From NCBI RefSeq assembly GCF_001542815.1, contig NZ_CP006992.1:3353501-3417500 (forward strand): DNA of 64,000 bases. The letters are read 5' to 3'. The notes under the pieces are model-generated. The model made no database searches. It was not told where the DNA came from and saw only the letters and a program-made list of their open reading frames with translations. How positions within the stretch are numbered: position 1 is the stretch's first letter; the number at the start of each line of letters is the position of its first letter. The position numbers were made by a program, and so were the translations under genes. Shown piece after piece: positions 61,291-64,000 of this stretch. The stretch comes from Methylobacterium sp. AMS5 (GTDB lineage Bacteria; Pseudomonadota; Alphaproteobacteria; Rhizobiales; Beijerinckiaceae).

Positions 61291-62586
61291 TCAGGCCGCC
61301 TGAAGGGCCGCGGCGACGCGCGCGAGCGAGGGCAAGCCCTTCACCGGGCCGATCGCGGCCAGTGTCGGGGCGCCGCGCAGCAGCGCACGGCCGGCCGCGC
61401 GCACATGCTCGACCTCGACCGCATCGACCTTGGCGATCAGCTCCTGCGGCGGGATCACCCGGCCCCAGGCGAGGAGCTGGCGGGCGTTGCGCTCGATGCG
61501 CCCGCCCGGCGTCTCCAGTGCGGTGAGCAGGGAGACCTTGAGCTGCGCCTTGGCCCGGGCGAGTTCGGCCGCGTCGAGCCGCTCCGCGGCCTCGCGGGTG
61601 GTGGCGATGGTGACATCGACGAGTTCGGCCAGATCCGCGCCCGAGGTGCCGGCGCCGATGCCGAACAGGCCACAATCGTTGAAGGGCCAGTGGAAGGCCT
61701 GGATGTCGTAGGCGAGCCCGCGGGTCTCGCGCACCTCGTGCCAGAGCCGCGAGGTCAGCCCGCCGCCGAGCACCTGAGAGAACAAGTGGAGCGCGTAATA
61801 GCCGTCGTCGCGGAAGGAGAGACCGGGCAGGCCGAGGACGAGGTTGGCCTGTTCGAGCCGCTTCTGCATGCGCCGCTCGCCGCCGCCGTAGAGGCCGGGC
61901 ACGACGGAGGGCGCCGCGACGGGCTTCAAGCCGCCGAAATGGCGCTCGGCCGCCTCGACGATCGCGGCATGCTCGACGGCCCCGGCGGCGGCGAGCACCA
62001 TGCGCTCGGGCACGTATTCGCGGGCGATATAGGCCTCGATCGCCGCGCGGTCGAAGCTCTGGATCGTCTCCGGGCGGCCCAGGATCGGCCGGCCGATCGG
62101 CTGATCGGGAAAGGCCGTCTCGATGAAGGCGTCGTAGACGACGTCGTCGGGCGTATCCTCGACCGCCGCATATTCCTGAAGGATCACGCCCTTCTCGCGG
62201 GCGAGTTCGCCGGCGTCGAAGACCGAGCGGGTCAGGATGTCGCCGAGCACGTCGAGGGCCACGGCCGCATCCTCGCCGAGCACCCGCGCGGTGTAGCTCG
62301 TGCTCTCGGTGCTGGTCGCGGCGTTGATCTCACCGCCGACATTCTCGATGTCCTCGGCGATCTTCCGGGCCGAGCGCGTCGCCGTGCCCTTGAAGGCCAT
62401 GTGCTCGATCAGGTGACTGAGCCCATGCTCGTCCGGCCGTTCGTGCCGCGAGCCCGCCCCGACCCAGACGCCGAGCGTGGCCGTGGCAACGCCGGGGATC
62501 GTCTCGGTGGCGACGGTCAGGCCGTTATCGAGCCGGCTGACGGTGAGGCCGGGCGAGGCGCCGAAGGTCGAGAAATGCTGGTTCAT
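61291..62586 (-). CDS. M16-family zinc peptidase (processing-peptidase type)
   Basis: A 431-residue peptidase related to mitochondrial processing peptidase and PqqF-like enzymes. The inverted zinc motif HxxEH is HLIEH (His58, Glu61, His62), with a distal Glu in REKGVILQEYA. The C-terminal inactive-like half starts about residue 215 and has the FSQVLGGGLTSRLWHEVRE segment. No signal peptide. It is the gene after thrC on the same strand, a pairing often seen in alphaproteobacteria. Confidence 0.93.
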   Translation of the reverse strand: MNQHFSTFGASPGLTVSRLDNGLTVATETIPGVATATLGVWVGAGSRHERPDEHGLSHLIEHMAFKGTATRSARKIAEDIENVGGEINAATSTESTSYTARVLGEDAAVALDVLGDILTRSVFDAGELAREKGVILQEYAAVEDTPDDVVYDAFIETAFPDQPIGRPILGRPETIQSFDRAAIEAYIAREYVPERMVLAAAGAVEHAAIVEAAERHFGGLKPVAAPSVVPGLYGGGERRMQKRLEQANLVLGLPGLSFRDDGYYALHLFSQVLGGGLTSRLWHEVRETRGLAYDIQAFHWPFNDCGLFGIGAGTSGADLAELVDVTIATTREAAERLDAAELARAKAQLKVSLLTALETPGGRIERNARQLLAWGRVIPPQELIAKVDAVEVEHVRAAGRALLRGAPTLAAIGPVKGLPSLARVAAALQAA

Positions 62587-62670
62587 TCGATCTCAGTGCC
62601 TGTTCGGCCCAACTCACCACGGATTTCGGAGGTGGACAAACGGTCGGTCGATCCGGTCTCCCACCCTGAT

Positions 62671-62776
62671 CCTCATCCTGAGGTCCGTAGCGAAGCGGAG
62701 CCTCGAAGGATGTTCCAGAGACCGCATAGGATCTGGAGGCCCCTTCGAGGCCGCTTCGCGGCACCTCAGGATGAGG
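62671..62776. repeat. CCTCATCCTGAGG palindromic intergenic element
   Basis: Left arm CCTCATCCTGAGG then AGCGAAGCGGAGCCTCGAAGG; right arm is the near inverse, CCCTTCGAGG, CGCTTCGCGG and CCTCAGGATGAGG. The 106-bp element lies between thrC and the M16 peptidase gene. A degenerate copy is at 24423. Confidence 0.85.
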
Positions 62777-62807
62777 AGGTCGGGTTGGATGTCACGCGTT
62801 CGGTCCG

Positions 62808-64000
62808 TCAGTTGCCCCGGGTGATGCGGGCGTGTTCCGTGATGTAGCGCTCGATCGCGGCCTGATCGTTGGCGAGGTTCGCCACCGTCTCGGGCCGGGT
62901 CATCAATTCGGCGAGGTGGGGCGGCAGAACCGGGCGCCCGCCGCCGGTCGCCTGCGAGACCGCATCCGGGAATTTGGCGGGGTGCGCGGTCGCCAGCGCC
63001 ACGACCGGGGTGGCCGGATCCTTCTCCAGCAGCCGGCGCCCGGCGCGCACGCCGATGGCGCTGTGCGGATCGAGCACGAGGCCGGTCCTGCGGTAGGTGC
63101 CCGCGATCTCGTCCACGACGTCGGGCTCGCGCACGGCGGTCGCGTCGAACTCGTCGCGCACGGTTCCCAGCACCTCGGGGCTCAGCGAGAACCCGCCCGA
63201 CTGCTTCAGACCCGCCATCAGGCGGCCGAGCGCAGAGGCATCGCGGCCCAACGCCTCGAACAGCAGCCGCTCGAAATTCGACGAGATCTGGATGTCCATC
63301 GAGGGCGAGGTCGTCGGCTGCACGCCGCGGGGCTCGTAGGCCCCATGCTCCAAGGTGCGGGCCAGGATGTCGTTGGCGTTGGTGCCGATCATCAGCCGCT
63401 CGATCGGCAGGCCCATCCGCTTGGCGACCCAGCCGGCGAGGATGTCGCCGAAATTGCCGGTCGGCACCGCGAACGACACCTTTCGATGCGGGGCGCCCAA
63501 AGCCACGGCGCTCGTGAAGTAGTAGACGGTCTGCGCGGCGACGCGGGCCCAGTTGATCGAGTTGACGCCCGAGAGCTTCACCTTGTCGGCGAAGTCGCCG
63601 TGCTGGAACATCGCCTTCACGATGTTCTGGCAATCGTCGAAATTGCCGTCGATGGCCAGCGCGTGGACGTTCGGCGCGTTGACCGTGGTCATCTGCCGGC
63701 GCTGCACCTCAGAGACGCGGCCGTGCGGAAACAGGATGAACACGTCGACCTGATCGAGCCCCTTGAAGGCCTCGACCGCGGCACTGCCCGTATCGCCCGA
63801 GGTGGCGCCGACGATGGTGGCGCGGCCGCCCTTCTGGCGCAGCACGTAATCCATCAGCCGCCCGAGAAGCTGCATCGCCACGTCCTTGAACGCGAGCGTC
63901 GGCCCGTGAAACAGCTCCATCAGGAACAGGTTGTCGTCGATCTGGGTGAGCGGGCAGATCGCCGGATGGCGGAAGGTGGCGTAGGCCGCCTCGATCATGC
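62808..64000 (-). CDS. thrC: Threonine synthase, N terminus beyond window edge
   Basis: PLP enzyme converting O-phosphohomoserine to threonine. The visible part (about 396 residues) has the PLP lysine in GPTLAFKDVAMQLL, the phosphate-binding ATSGDTGSAAVEA, and PTGNFGDILAG. It closes with ITEHARITRGN. The gene enters from beyond position 64000; about 70 residues of the usual N terminus are missing only because the window ends. It belongs to the longer thrC subfamily found in proteobacteria and yeast. Confidence 0.95.
   Translation of the reverse strand, partial: MIEAAYATFRHPAICPLTQIDDNLFLMELFHGPTLAFKDVAMQLLGRLMDYVLRQKGGRATIVGATSGDTGSAAVEAFKGLDQVDVFILFPHGRVSEVQRRQMTTVNAPNVHALAIDGNFDDCQNIVKAMFQHGDFADKVKLSGVNSINWARVAAQTVYYFTSAVALGAPHRKVSFAVPTGNFGDILAGWVAKRMGLPIERLMIGTNANDILARTLEHGAYEPRGVQPTTSPSMDIQISSNFERLLFEALGRDASALGRLMAGLKQSGGFSLSPEVLGTVRDEFDATAVREPDVVDEIAGTYRRTGLVLDPHSAIGVRAGRRLLEKDPATPVVALATAHPAKFPDAVSQATGGGRPVLPPHLAELMTRPETVANLANDQAAIERYITEHARITRGN

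Overview
The window is about 70% G+C, dense, and alphaproteobacterial. Gene content and local order fit a Methylobacterium/Methylorubrum-type methylotroph of the Hyphomicrobiales: the miaB-phoH-ybeY-corC-lnt run, ergothioneine egtBD, aerobic cobaltochelatase cobST next to a J-domain gene and bolA, divergent katA/oxyR, and a dispersed GCATCRTC palindrome family. The genus is an inference; no rRNA gene is present to prove it.

Layout. 1-10.7 kb: rpoZ, nfu, tsaB-rimI-plsC, a MEKHLA protein, a bacterial PH-domain membrane protein, then the RNA/envelope run miaB-phoH-ybeY-corC-lnt. 10.7-18.4 kb: a glycine-rich exported protein, catalase with divergent oxyR, an AbrB-type membrane protein with dgkA, two tandem paralogous small membrane proteins, a metallophosphoesterase and murI. 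18.6-26.8 kb: egtB-egtD, a DUF779 protein, assimilatory nitrate reductase plus siroheme synthase, and a SCO copper chaperone. 26.7-40.2 kb: a large glycosyltransferase whose N-terminal domain lies upstream of any standard start codon, a periplasmic binding protein, cobS/cobT, J-domain, bolA, arfB, a DUF1275 protein, a TPR-methyltransferase, and a beta-CASP exonuclease coupled to an ATP-dependent DNA ligase.

The standout region is 40.2-43.35 kb. A 2.66-kb AT-rich element has inserted inside yjbQ between 9-bp direct repeats (GAGGGGCCG). It carries a diverged replacement 3' end that keeps yjbQ open, while the displaced native 3' end survives, still readable, at the far side. The cargo is an AAA-type ATPase and an RloB-family TOPRIM-like protein, the layout of AbiL/RloAB-type defence pairs. 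A 24-codon remnant next to the right end looks like the N terminus of a serine recombinase, so the element appears immobile by itself.

43.35-64 kb: a DMT-type transporter with divergent LysR regulator, a YqaE/Pmp3 peptide too short for routine calling, a fatty-acid oxidation group (FadB-like multifunctional enzyme, thiolase, acyl-CoA dehydrogenase) with an EAL protein, a PodJ-like polar coiled-coil/Sel1 protein, an AT-rich leader with a small exported protein, an AlgX/AlgJ-like protein, a 2H phosphoesterase with a PAP2 phosphatase, a Tat-exported Gfo/Idh/MocA oxidoreductase, an M16 peptidase, and thrC running off the right edge. No rRNA, convincing tRNA or CRISPR array was seen.
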